Shown here: one piece after another, positions 11,067-23,139 of the stretch
How positions within the stretch are numbered: the stretch's first letter is position 1
Layout: each line of letters begins with the position of its first letter
From: Xestospongia bergquistia
Taxonomy: Eukaryota > Porifera > Demospongiae > Haplosclerida > Petrosiidae
Assembly: GCA_963965975.1 (NCBI GenBank)
Contig: OZ014412.1
Span: 7,936,708-8,000,707, forward strand
DNA length: 64,000 nt
Reading direction: 5' to 3'
Translations under genes and position numbers: made by a program
The notes under the pieces: generated by a model
What the model was told of the DNA's origin: nothing
Databases searched by the model: none
What the model saw: the letters and a program-made list of their open reading frames with translations, nothing else

Positions 11067-13371
11067 TTGTCCGTTCATTAAAATGGGTGGAGCTAGTTAT
11101 GCTAGTTATTAAACCCTCAACTACATATTTATTTATATCATCTGTCTTATCAGAAATAAAATAAAACAAATTTGATCAACATTTGACGACTGAACTCTTG
11201 CAAAGTACAATAACTGAAATTATGCATAATCTTTATTAATTCAGTAAGATATTGTGACAACAGAAATTAACAAAACAAAATTCACCAAATAAAACAAGAC
11301 AAGAGATATCATATTACTCTGTTATGATAACAAAACAGGACCACACTTATATTACTTGTAATATTTTGCAAATGTTTTTGTATACAAACAATTACTTTTA
11401 GATACACTCAAATAAGACGCTTTTACTTATACTCTGTAAGTGTCTTTCTGATATTATAGATAGAGTGATTTGGCTTCATTAACATTTCAAATGTTAATGA
11501 AGCCAAATGTTCTCTTATTGCTGTCTAGTCTGAACAGGAAATAAAGTAAACCAAATAACATACTAAACAAACTAAACTCAACTTTGACCTTATAACTTTG
11601 ATGGTTTCAGTATGCACATGAATTTATATGTGTCATGATGACTATATTTAATACATGAATTTATATGTGTCTTTATATTTAATACATGAATTTGTATGTG
11701 TGTCCTTATGACTATATTTAATACATGAATTTATATGTGTCATAATGATTATGCTTTACTTATCAGTAATACAGCTAACTTGTTTATCGTGGTTTGTGTG
11801 TTATATTAACAGGAAGAAATATTGGAGTAGTGGCATACCTTATAATTAGAATAAAAGACAATGTTTTGATAGAAAACTTAACAAAAAGGTCAAACTTAAC
11901 ACGTTGAACAGATGTTAAAACTAATGCTATATTAAACACACTGCCCTACTGGCAAATAAAAATTATAAGACTAGACCTAACAGAAGGCATTTTCAATCTT
12001 TACCTGTACCTGGATAGTGGTATACTCACTGCTATTATTACTACAGACAATATAGCCTTTGTACAACATACTGTTACAAGAAGTTTATACAACGAAGCTA
12101 GTTGATGGTATTATTTAGCAAAAGAGTGATGTCATTTATCAATTAAGTGAATGAATGGACAGTGCCATTGTGCAGTAATGTTGTTATGAATAATAGAAAT
12201 AGTTTCTTAATAGGCTATTGTAAATGAACAGCTGGTTTAAAACCACACAACATTATAGTACAACAAATTAATAGAGTGAATTATGTTTGTGTTGAGTGAA
12301 TCAAATTAACTACACTAATTGGATTTGTTAATTGATTTATTAGATTTGTTGTATTAATTGAGACATGTATACTCCATTCCTTTTGAATTTGACTGTGAGA
12401 ACAGAAAAGATACCTTATAAGAGATTTTACACATGAATTTATATAGAGGATTATCTAAAGAGTACTTAGAGATAATGCCAACATGATAAGAACTGAAAGA
12501 GTGAGAGGAATCCAATGGCATCAAAAATAATCAGTATAACAAAGTTATAGGATGAAAATCAATCTGCAAAGTCACTTATTGTTACTATGACAACAACAGG
12601 AATGTTACTAAGATAATCTATTATAGATGATTCACTTAAATTTTTACTAAATTTTCTGTCTTGTTTTGGTAATAGTAATCTCCTTATCATCTTTCATTTC
12701 ATAAAATGATTTTTATCATTATACATGTACATAATAATATGTATTGTGTATATGTAATATATGTACATACTAAATGTAGTACATGTATGTATAATATATA
12801 TATATATACTCATTATAATATACTGTATTCTTATAATTAATATAGATCATAATAGAATATTAATATCCCAAGTATTGATCCCATTTATAAAAGGTCACTT
12901 TTAATGCTAGCAAAGTGTTACTCTAAAAACTATAAGAGCTTCACAGATTTTTACAGCTGGTAGAACCTGTGTGTATATAATCTTGATGTCACAAATAAGT
13001 CAGTTTAACAAAAAATTACTATCATAATTATGAACTAACTTTAACAAAAATACAATACTGACAAGAACTTTAAATGCACAGCAATAACGTCTATTAATAA
13101 TTATAAGTCATTAAAATATTGAATTAGTGATGACAATGAATTATTTAAAAAAAACAGCAATAAAATCAATAAAACATGACGAGATGATATATTGCATAAC
13201 ATCAGACGATAATTAAATAAATTCTAAAAATCTAAAAAGGTGGCAGCAACACAATTGACAAGCATACAAGAATAAAAAGGAGACAAAAACAGCAGTAATC
13301 TAATGGACATGTGGTTTGGGTATGTGATCATGAGGTTGAGTCTGTGAATCTTTTTGGGTATAATTATAGGA
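11067..13371. other. Intergenic region between convergent P450 and Capicua-like genes
   Basis: No coding segment supported. It contains a perfect hairpin (11468-11508), a short run of about 22-bp repeats with the core ATGAATTTATATGTGTC (about 11615-11745), and AT-rich sequence likely to be 3' UTR of both genes. Confidence 0.65.
11468..11508. repeat. Perfect 20-bp hairpin with 1-nt centre
   Basis: The arm ATTTGGCTTCATTAACATTT is followed by C and then its exact reverse complement. It lies about 400 bp past the P450 stop codon. Confidence 0.9.
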
Positions 13372-16300
13372 CTATTTCCTTTTAAGGAAGCGACAGCCGC
13401 CTTTCTTGGACTGGCAATTTGAACACCAGTTGGACTTCTCAGAAGGAAATCGTCTACGGCAACTGTAAATAAAAAAGAAACAACACATAATTCATTGTCA
13501 ATGGAAAGACAATATGACTATTGTGAGAGAGTATTATAAAATATCACATGGTTATCACATGTCATTTCTATACATATGACCATCACATGATATTACTACT
13601 ATTATGATATTACTACCAGTGATAGTATCAGAAGAGGCACATGCTGATCACATGCTCCATATCTAAACAATCCCCATGTCAAAGGTTGCTGAACTATACT
13701 TTCCATTCAAAGGTCACTAATGTTTTTATTGAAGCTAATGGTACCTATTAATCCTCTAAACAAGTTATGTCAACTACTATGGTCTCATACATGTCCCAAG
13801 TGAAAGCCAGTTTGATAACCTCTTGCTGATTCATCTTAACCACAATTAAGTTAAGAGGACACTTCAATTCCTGGTTGCTGTAGTTACAACAAACATAATA
13901 TGCACAGTACATGTACACTGGAATAAAGTACATGTAAGGATGCACAACACACTGGATTAGAAATTCTATTTTTATAAATTTTAAAGTGAAGGGCTGTTGA
14001 AGGCAGCATCAACAAAGGAAGCCAGTTAAGTGTGTGTATATGCTATCATGTCTCTTTCAGGAAGACAGATGGTTCAAGGATATTCAACTATTTCTTAGAA
14101 TGTCGGCTCCAATCTTTAAAAGGAAATGGCTGTATGTACTTTCCCTGTGATGTGGTATAATAAATAATATGGGTGTATTCCTCGAGTGAATATCTTTTAT
14201 TGTAGATTATACCAAAGAAAGTGGGAGCTATGGTTATTAAAATTATACCTAAGATAACACAGGATAATATTGATTGTTTTACTACAGACAGACAGAAGAG
14301 TTGATATTTACAGTCTAACCACTATATATAACTCCAGTGGGACAATTAAATATAATCTAGATATTATAATTTTATTACCTTTTTGTGAAAAGCTGTTGCT
14401 GTTCAATTTCACTCGACTGATATAAGGTGTCTTTCGAATCTTCTTTTATAGTTGTGTTCTGAGTTGGAGATGACACGTTGTCCTCACCCTCGTAGGTATG
14501 GACACTCTCGTTTGTTGACTCCATCTTTTGCATGGTAGATGGGGAATCATGCTTTATTAGGGGAGGTGGAGAGGTGGTGTCTTCAGTTTTAAAACTGTCA
14601 GGCTGAGTTTGTTCATTGGTGTTTGTCATTGGACTAGAATTAGACATAAGTGGTTTGATGTTGCTAGCCTCTGAGGATGGTGCTGTCAAAAATGGCGATG
14701 AAGGTTTGGGTGTGACTTGAGTAGGCATCCTAGATGAAGAGGTTTGAAGTGAAGGAGAAGAAACAACAAGTGGAGAGGAATAAGTAGATACTTGAAAGTT
14801 TCTGTGGTGCGATGGACTTTGTGGGTACTGCCTGTAAGGGCTCTGTTGGCCTGACATATGTGCGTAGGGAAAAACACTGGGGTTACTAGCATAAGGTGGG
14901 ATGGGACGTGCAGTGTGACTGTACATATTAGGGGAGTTGGCTCCGGGTGAAAACAAGGAGGATTGTGCTACGGGAGACATGGAATATGGGTGAAATGGCT
15001 GAGCAGGAGACGAATGGTGATGTCCTTGGATAGCATAGTGATGAGGTAAAGGGCCAGAATGATTGAATGGAAATGCAGTGTTAAGGGCTGGACTACGAAC
15101 CATTGGAGATGACATCATGTTTGGACTAGCTAGAGGTGCACCATACATTGGAGAGTTTTGAGCAGGAAGATTCATAGTTCCCGGGGCATGGCTAAGAGGG
15201 ATGGTACCTTTCCCTGAAATAGATGGCGTATGTGGAGAACTGGATGGACTATTAGAGGCAGAGTTAGGTGTTTGATAGTTAGTGACAGCAGCAGTTCTCT
15301 TGTTATTTGTAGCATCATCAGGAACCAAGTCAGAGAGGTTTTGTGATTTTTTGACATTCATCTCTTGTATATCTGGAACAGTTACTTGTCCTCTGTCGTA
15401 GTTCTGAAAAGGCTTATTCATTTCTTCTCCAGCTGCTTTTTCAATGGGGGGGCTAAGTGATCCAACACTGGACACAGATGACTGATAATTCAGAACGATA
15501 CCACTGTCTGGAGTCACGCGTTGTAAGGAACTGTCGCTCATCTTTGGTTTTTTCATAACATTGGGAAACTCAAAACTGTCCATTTCATTCTCGTAGCATT
15601 CTACATCGTGATCTGATCCAGACATGGATGGCATCTATAGTAAGTGGACAGACAAGGAGTAGTAACTCGATTGTGGTTATTACCATATCAATGTTATTTT
15701 AATGTTGTTAGGTACAATATCTGAACCATTACAAAATTGATCTAGTGCAGATAACTGTATAAACTAAGCTAATGAAACGCGCATATCCCCAAAAAATGTA
15801 TTTCCCACAAAACTACTCAAAACATCAGGGGCATGAATTGAAAAGGGGGACCACCCTGGGAATAGATAAGAAAATAACAGTGGCTAATTCTAAGTATAGA
15901 TAATGTACTTTTACTATGTGTGTGAGAATAATCATTGAATCGTATCACTTACTGTTTGACCATCTGCTGTGGGATGAGAAGTCATTTTTGTCTGTTCTTG
16001 GACAATCTGAGGTGGTAGCTCTGCACCATTAGTCCAAGGCACTGCATTTGGAGGGGTTCCATTGGTACTTGGTACTTGAAAAACAGATGAGTTTGGATGA
16101 TGCAAAAAAGATGGTGGGATGGCAGATGGATTATTGATATATTGCATTGGTCCTACATGTCCAGGATAAGGGAAACGAGGAGTCTCTATCATTCCTGGTG
16201 GATAATGATTACTGATTGCTGTTTTCTGGATTGGTCGTGGATAGTGCTGATTCATGGAAATTTGCGAAGAGAATTCTGGAAGCTCGGAAGGGCTTGCTCT

Positions 16301-17131
16301 GGCATAGAAGACGTCATTGCTTCCCGGAGAGATCAGATTAGGTGATTGAAGTGGTGAGAATGGTGTACTATTACGTGATCCACTAAGTCTAAAAAGCCCA
16401 TATATTGCCTGCTGCTCTGCATCTGTGAACTCCCCAAATGTACTGCTTTTGCATCCATCCATGGCCTCACCATTGTTTGCACTTGTAGGCTTGCCATTAG
16501 ACATGTTGTTGGTCAAAGCATCCCCTTCAGAATGAGTCCGTCTTTTCTTTATGTCGTTTCCCTCTTGTTGATTTCCTCTCTCTGATTGATCTGCAGAACT
16601 CCTTTTAGAAACAGAGGACATTCTACGAGGTGGCATGGCAACGGGAGGTGGGGTGGGAGAATTGAGATGCTTTGAACACAGACCACATTTTTGCGATTCT
16701 TTCCAACATTCATCAACTCCACACAGGCGTCTCCATTGCTTCCCATTAAATTTCTTTTTTATGCCTTCGGGAGTAATGATTATTTCACCCTTTTTGACAC
16801 CTTTGATGTCTTTAAGTTTGACCCTTGATCCACGAATTGTAGAGGCATATTGGAATTCTTGGGTCTGGATCAATGGAGGAGGTAACATTCCAGGTTGGGG
16901 AGGTGGTGGTGGGATTTGAGCTGACTGTGGTTGTTGGGGATAATAGAATTCTCGAGAAGGTGGTGTTTGTGGTATTTGTCCAGATGGTGTATCCATGTAT
17001 GGTAAAGCACCTAGGGGTTGCATGGGACCATATGTGGGTGAGTTCCCTCTTGGTAGCACCTTCTCTTCAATTGGTTTTGCCTGCTGATAGGGTGAGGTGC
17101 CAAGCGCAGCATCGACCGACATGGTAAGCAT
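13372..17131 (-). CDS. Capicua-long-like nuclear protein with C-terminal C-clamp
   Basis: Three exons join in phase (complement of 15953-17131, 14379-15634 and 13372-13462) to give 841 aa. An in-frame TAA upstream of 17131 fixes the start. Residues 98-156 form a basic region and a Cys/His knuckle: [13 protein letters not shown], then Cys137, Cys142, Cys152 and His155, ending CSKHL. Residues about 232-260 hold an acidic, hydrophobic stretch followed by [11 protein letters not shown]. Both blocks resemble the N-terminal part of the long Capicua isoform as I recall it. The remainder is Pro/Ser/Asn/Gln-rich low complexity with a basic KKRR signal near 195. The last exon encodes a C-clamp (Cys813, Cys825, Cys828, Cys835 in an NWCSNC...GGC layout), a DNA-contacting zinc motif known from TCF and HDBP/ZNF395 proteins. 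No HMG box is present. It is probably a sequence-specific transcription regulator. Coding status is firm; the family name is moderate inference. Confidence 0.75.
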
Positions 17132-19300
17132 TGATAAAGTAGCAGCTGGTCTGCTAACGATAGATTAATGCGAGAAAATAGATTGGTCTCTGCAAAGACT
17201 GCAGAAGAAACTAATTTAAAAGATTGGTATGGCGATAAAGACAATGTAGCTGGTACTACTAGAATGTAGCCAGATTGTTGTAGTCCACTGTGTAATAGAT
17301 TTCCTGCAGTAAAAAGAAGAGATAGTTTTGACTGATGAGTCTGTTAGCATTTAAAGAATGCATCACACATAACACATGTTCATACAGCAATAAAAAAACT
17401 TGCAGAAAAAGAAAGCACATCTTTGTAAACCAGTACATTTCATAGTGTAACTAATTAATTTAGAACTAGCAGGTGGGCATTACATCACAGACATAAATAC
17501 ATGTGTGTGTCTGTGACTAGAGAAAGAGAGACTATACTCCCACACTTATACCTCAGATATGCAGAGGATACAACAATGATATCATGCATCAGTGATGAGA
17601 CAAAAAGTTATAGTTACAATGCTACTTAATAATAATAAACGTTTGTTTGTTGTTACAGCAATAGCCATGCATAATAAGAGTTTCATATCATTACTTGCTA
17701 TAGTCTATGGTTATTATACCAAGTTGTAGGCATGTACAGATATTCACTAGTCCAGAGATTATACTAACAGAATTATATGATTGAGGTTACTATGCAAGGT
17801 CTTGTGTTAGATGGCAATAGAAGAGTCTGTTGGGTATAACAAAAACATCTTTTTAACATTTGGTCTGAATGGCTTCAGTATCTCCTGTGTTACTTCATCA
17901 AAGTTAACATATGCACGAAAGGAAGAGAGTGAGTAATAGTAACCCACTTTCACAAATTAAGTAGATGAGGCACTTTTTGACCTTGTTTGGTCATTGGGAT
18001 AATTTAGAGTTGAGAGACTAAAGGAGATTGGTGAAACCTTGCTACACTGCTGACCATATCAACAGCCCACACTGTCTGGTGAACACCTATCATAACATGA
18101 CTAGTATATACACATATACACGATGTACATGTGTAAGTGTGACATGTACCTAATAGTATGTGTTAAGACTTGTGATGCTGTCTACATCCTGTCACTGGAC
18201 CTTCAAGCAAGCACTTCTAAGTACTCTATCACTACTCTATTGAATTCATGCAATCTATCACTTTCATTAACGCTACTGATAAACTGAAGCAGTACAAGTG
18301 CAATATGAAGCCAAATATTTGTCAGCACTGTTTATTATCTGCAGTTGATAGCTGATGAATTCAAAGGTACACTTGTATCATTAGGCCAAAGAAAGCTTCT
18401 TTGCAGTTGAGCATATGGCATAACAGTTTACAGTATAGCTGATTTACATGCATACCAAAGGAAATGACTGTAAGTGCTCATGCATTGAGAGCTAATTAAC
18501 CATCACTGTTAAATGCCTGCATGCATCAAATTGGAAGGACACATGTAGTTAGTGTAACATTATTTTGAAATCAATATTAGCTATAATTCTAGATTCATGA
18601 TAACTCTATCATATAACATTTTGATTAAAAAACTTGAGCAGTAGTCAAGTTTTGTAGCAACTACAAAATCAATGGGAATAACATAGTCCATAACTTTGTC
18701 TGTTTAGCACAGACAGAGTTGGAATACTATCATGTACATATCATGTCATGCAACATTTGGTTGGGATTTCTTGTAATACAAGATCTCTGTGTTAAGTTGG
18801 CTCAGAGCCATTGAGGTTATGCCAAACCCATAACCAATAATCTATATAGAGATGCGGCCAATTACGTTAGAGACATATAGGTTAGCTATAGTTTACACTG
18901 TAGCAATACATGACTATCAGAGCATGACTCCTGCAGATAAAAGGGTTCATCAATTATATCAATAACACTTACAACTGTTCCATTTTCACAGTATTAAACA
19001 CCTCATATAATGGTAATAATATAATAATAACACTATCAGCAAGCTATTAAGTCTTCTATGAGACTTTTTACACTTACTGCCTCAGTGAAAGCTGGTATCA
19101 CTCCACAATATATATAAGAAACATGTGCTGACAATTTTACTCACCTTTTTGGCTATACGTATACTCCAGATACTCTACAACTCTTCGCGTGCAATCACTT
19201 GTAGCACAACTATGCAAGCAAGCTGTCAGATTTGCAACTCTTGCAGGATTTAAGTTGTAGTGTACTCTACTACAACACTCCAAAACACTAGCAGATTAGC
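17132..19300 (-). promoter_or_regulatory. Probable 5' UTR exons and promoter region of the Capicua-like gene
   Basis: On the minus strand a good acceptor (TTTTTACTGCAG) ends at 17307, starting a 5' UTR segment that runs to the ATG at 17131. Near 19145 the sequence CCAAAAAG|GTGAGT is a strong donor. A non-coding first exon of roughly 150 bp upstream of it (about 19145-19300), and a 1.8-kb first intron, would fit. No TATA box was identified, and the transcription start is a guess. Confidence 0.45.
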
Positions 19301-22300
19301 GTAGACAGTGCACATAAATGGCAACTCATATAATGATATTCATAACTGCCCTGCCTCCATCTGTCATTTTCCTTGTGGCCAGAACTATGCTCTATTTGGT
19401 ATCCCTTTATACAAGCTATGCCAGATGCTACGTAGTTGTCAACAATGTATTATCAGGCTAGGTTTGGACAAGACCAGGAAAACTGTGATGAATATGGTTT
19501 AAATTAGATATATATTGGCATTTATTATGCAAACTATTAAAATCTTGTTGTCCTAGGACAGTTGATACAGGGAGAGGTAATTGAGACAATTTGGATGCAG
19601 TCAAATCATTTGCTATTTCAATAATATGTCAAAAACAATTCATTTAATTAAAACAAAGAAATGATAAAGCTACATTCTCCATTACTTAATGTCAACATAG
19701 AGCAGGCTTTGGGACTAACTATAGCTGACAACCTATACCTCTTGCATAGGCTGATCTAAGTACAATTTGTATGCATGTCATAGATAGCACCAGTTACTTG
19801 GATATAGCAATTGTTGTTAGGTGGGTCAAAAAAAACTACTAATGTACTTTACTAGGAAATTTTGATCAATTGTAGGTATGTTAATGTGTAGTGCTGTGTT
19901 TAAGAGCACAAGTTGACACACGTTCAAATCACAACTGTTAAACAGAGTAAAAATCGTGAGTACTCTATTTCCATATACTACAAATAAGTGTTAGTGATTT
20001 GTTCTGTCTTCTGTACCATAAGTAGCAAGCAGTTTACTCTAGCTTGATTACTCATCTTTAAACTAGAACATACGTCAACCATATGCAGTGATTACAATTG
20101 ACATAGTTCCAATGGTAAAGTGTTAGTATGATAGGAAGTTTAAAGGGGAACAGAATTTACTATAGTTGAACAGTGTCCTTGTGTAAATTAATGTTAAGGT
20201 GAGCCAACTATAGCTTTTGTAATGACAGACATTCAAACAGCATACTTTTATTGCTTAGTTTCTGTTGTGATACTAAAAGAATGCTTTTCAAACCATAACA
20301 ACTAACAATGAACTCTTTTTTACATCCTAAATTATAGTAATAACAATTGAAATGAAGGCCTCTGTGGTAACTGTAGTGATGTATTATATGTCAATGTGGT
20401 GATGTGTACATCCATATATGCTGCATGTCTGTGTATCTAAGTGTACCATTAAAGAAAGGGAAGTTATGCACTGGAGTCAGTCAGCTTGAAGCAGTCTTTG
20501 ACATTGCATTAGTACTATAGTGTCATTTTACCACAAAATAAAATTCATAGCTCTAGAGAGTGGAAAGAATTTAACTAGACAGGTGTTGTGCAGTGTATAC
20601 ATGTCGCCTCACTATTCAATCAATGGTTTTGATAATACTTTGTTTTTTATAATATATTTATGACACCGAACCATCTTTTAGTATGAGGTCGCCATATTTG
20701 GAGGGGCCACCTTACTGCTCCTAACCACAATGTCCTCTTTTGCATCAGATAAGAGTGAAACCAATATCTGAAGTCATGCCTATGTTTCCTGCAATGGTAA
20801 CTACTTTCTTTTGAATTAATACAGTGGAAAAAGATGCGGCAAGTGACAAAGTGCAGCTGTTACACGTGATATACTAGTTGGTATGCTGTTAATGTCCATT
20901 AGACTATTCTTTTAACAACTTGTTCAAGTCTCATTAAGACTACATGTATAAATATAAACTGTTTATGATTTGAAGACAAAACTGTAGTTGAGCGGCAATT
21001 AATTTACTCCTTTTTAGCGTCAGATGGACAGATATACAGTCACAGTCTGTGAACAAACAGCTTTTTATGATGCTTTAGTTTAAGATATTTGTGATTACAA
21101 GTTGCATGCAGGAATTTACACTGACAAATAAGTCAGCAGTAAACAATTTAAACCGGTTATACAAGTTTACGTTCATTGTGCTATAACAAAGGTCACCATA
21201 AAGGTCCAGAGGTCACACAATAAAGGGATTCTATATTTATTTTACACACACACAAACTGAAGCAAGTGTGGTTGATGTCACCTAACAACCAATTCAGGAC
21301 TTGTCCTGTCTTGATAACCTGATATTCTATACATGAACATAACACATATATCATTTCTCTTGGCAACATATAAACATTGTCAATAATACTATTTACTAAT
21401 AAATTACCCATCTCATCAATGAACTTTCACTGAAAAGAGGACTTGACCTCTTATAAAAATAATTTCTCTAACTTGTTTTAATTTGCAGCCATGAATCCTT
21501 AAGCAGCTACCATTTAGCAGTTACAGCTTTAAAGCATTGTAAGGTGTCCTTGTTTGCGCATTTCTATGTGGTTGACGCTTTGAACTAGCCACATGTCTGC
21601 TTTGCTCTTAATGCTCACATTGGCCCTATCATGAACCAACAAATGGCCAGTGTTCACTTTGATGTTGTATATTGTTTGCAAGTGACAGTGCGTCTCCATT
21701 GGAAATAGTCTTTTAAGGGAAGGCAGTTTCTAGTCATATTGCTCGCCAGTGGCTATAAAGCAAGTGTATCCAAGTTAGGTTGGTGCTTTGTAAATGGCTG
21801 ACAATCAAAACAAAATCGATACACCTGTTTTCCCATGTTTACTGACTTGTTAGAGATATTAAAACCAGCGTGTACAATAATATGCACGGAATACTGTATA
21901 TGTGATATTAGCAGAGAAAGAATTAATGCACAGACCATATATTGCATTATAATATGGAGAACAACTATAAAAGTAACAGATGTTTTTGTCATAACAAAGT
22001 TAAGTGAAGGAAATGGTATTATTGAGGCAAAGTTGATTAGCAAGCCTGTGCAATAATAACATTTGCTACACATATATATAATACAGCAAAGGTTTAGGGA
22101 TTTTAACTCTTTAGTTTTACATATAAATACAAAGCACAAATAGATTTTTTACCAATAATAACAAAACAGCTATAGTGTTAATGATATTCATTACTACTCT
22201 TCTACAACTATACTACTCTACTACAGACCATCAACACGTGTGTGCAGAGCCTAATCTAACTGGTCTGTAGAGTAAGCACAGTTTCAGAAGAGCTATCCAC

Positions 22301-23104
22301 GTTTTATGAAGCGCCCATCACAAAAAGGCTGCATAATATACACAACTATTGTCTTATCATTGCCACTCACCACAACAGAAATTTGCAGAAGCTGTCCACT
22401 CTGTTGTTAGTCCTTAGCTCTTTGAACTCCTTCGACTGAGATGGGTTTTTTCTGCTACACTTCTTCTTTAAGAGTAGCTGATCATGACCAGGTCTCTAGC
22501 TACTGCAAGCTTATCAAGTGTCTATATAAATGCAGGCCATTATACTTAATACATGAGATATGTATAATTGTGAAGCCAAGTGACTGTTACCCACTAAACA
22601 CATACGGTCTTCCTTTAGAAACGGAAATATACTGATTCTCTGAGACCTCTGATGATGCTAAGTAATGGATCTGGCGACTGCCATTTACATGCACATGTAG
22701 TAAAAAGTAAGGGGAATTTAAATGAATTAAACACAGTGAAAATATTATGTTTTCGATATTCTCGTTGCTTTTTTGTACACAATTATTTTGTATTTTAGTA
22801 AAAGATAAATAATTAGTAGTAATGATTCCAAATTATATAAAATATTCTTATTGGTTTAATGAAATGGATAATTCCAAAGAAAGTGAAAGTCTTGTTGAAA
22901 TCAGGTTGCCAACTCCATTACAGTTTAAATGGCAACTGTCAAAGTCAGACTTTCTGTCTAAAGATAGTGTAATTTAAAACCACTTCATTCCGACTTGAGT
23001 CTCATTAGTTGATAGGTTTTCCTGCCTGCCTGAAGTACTTTAAAAGGCTATTTCCCAACACTAATATGTAACATAATAGGTGTTACTCAAACCATGAAAC
23101 CCCT

Positions 23105-23139
<35 letters not shown>

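Noticed and set aside
16097-17127. Plus-strand open frames across the Capicua-like exon
   Set aside because: Shadows of the minus-strand coding sequence, caused by Pro/Ser-rich codon bias.
19860-19960. tRNA-like segment containing GTTCAAATCAC
   Set aside because: No matching acceptor stem or anticodon arm could be formed around it; possibly a very old SINE trace, but unsupported.
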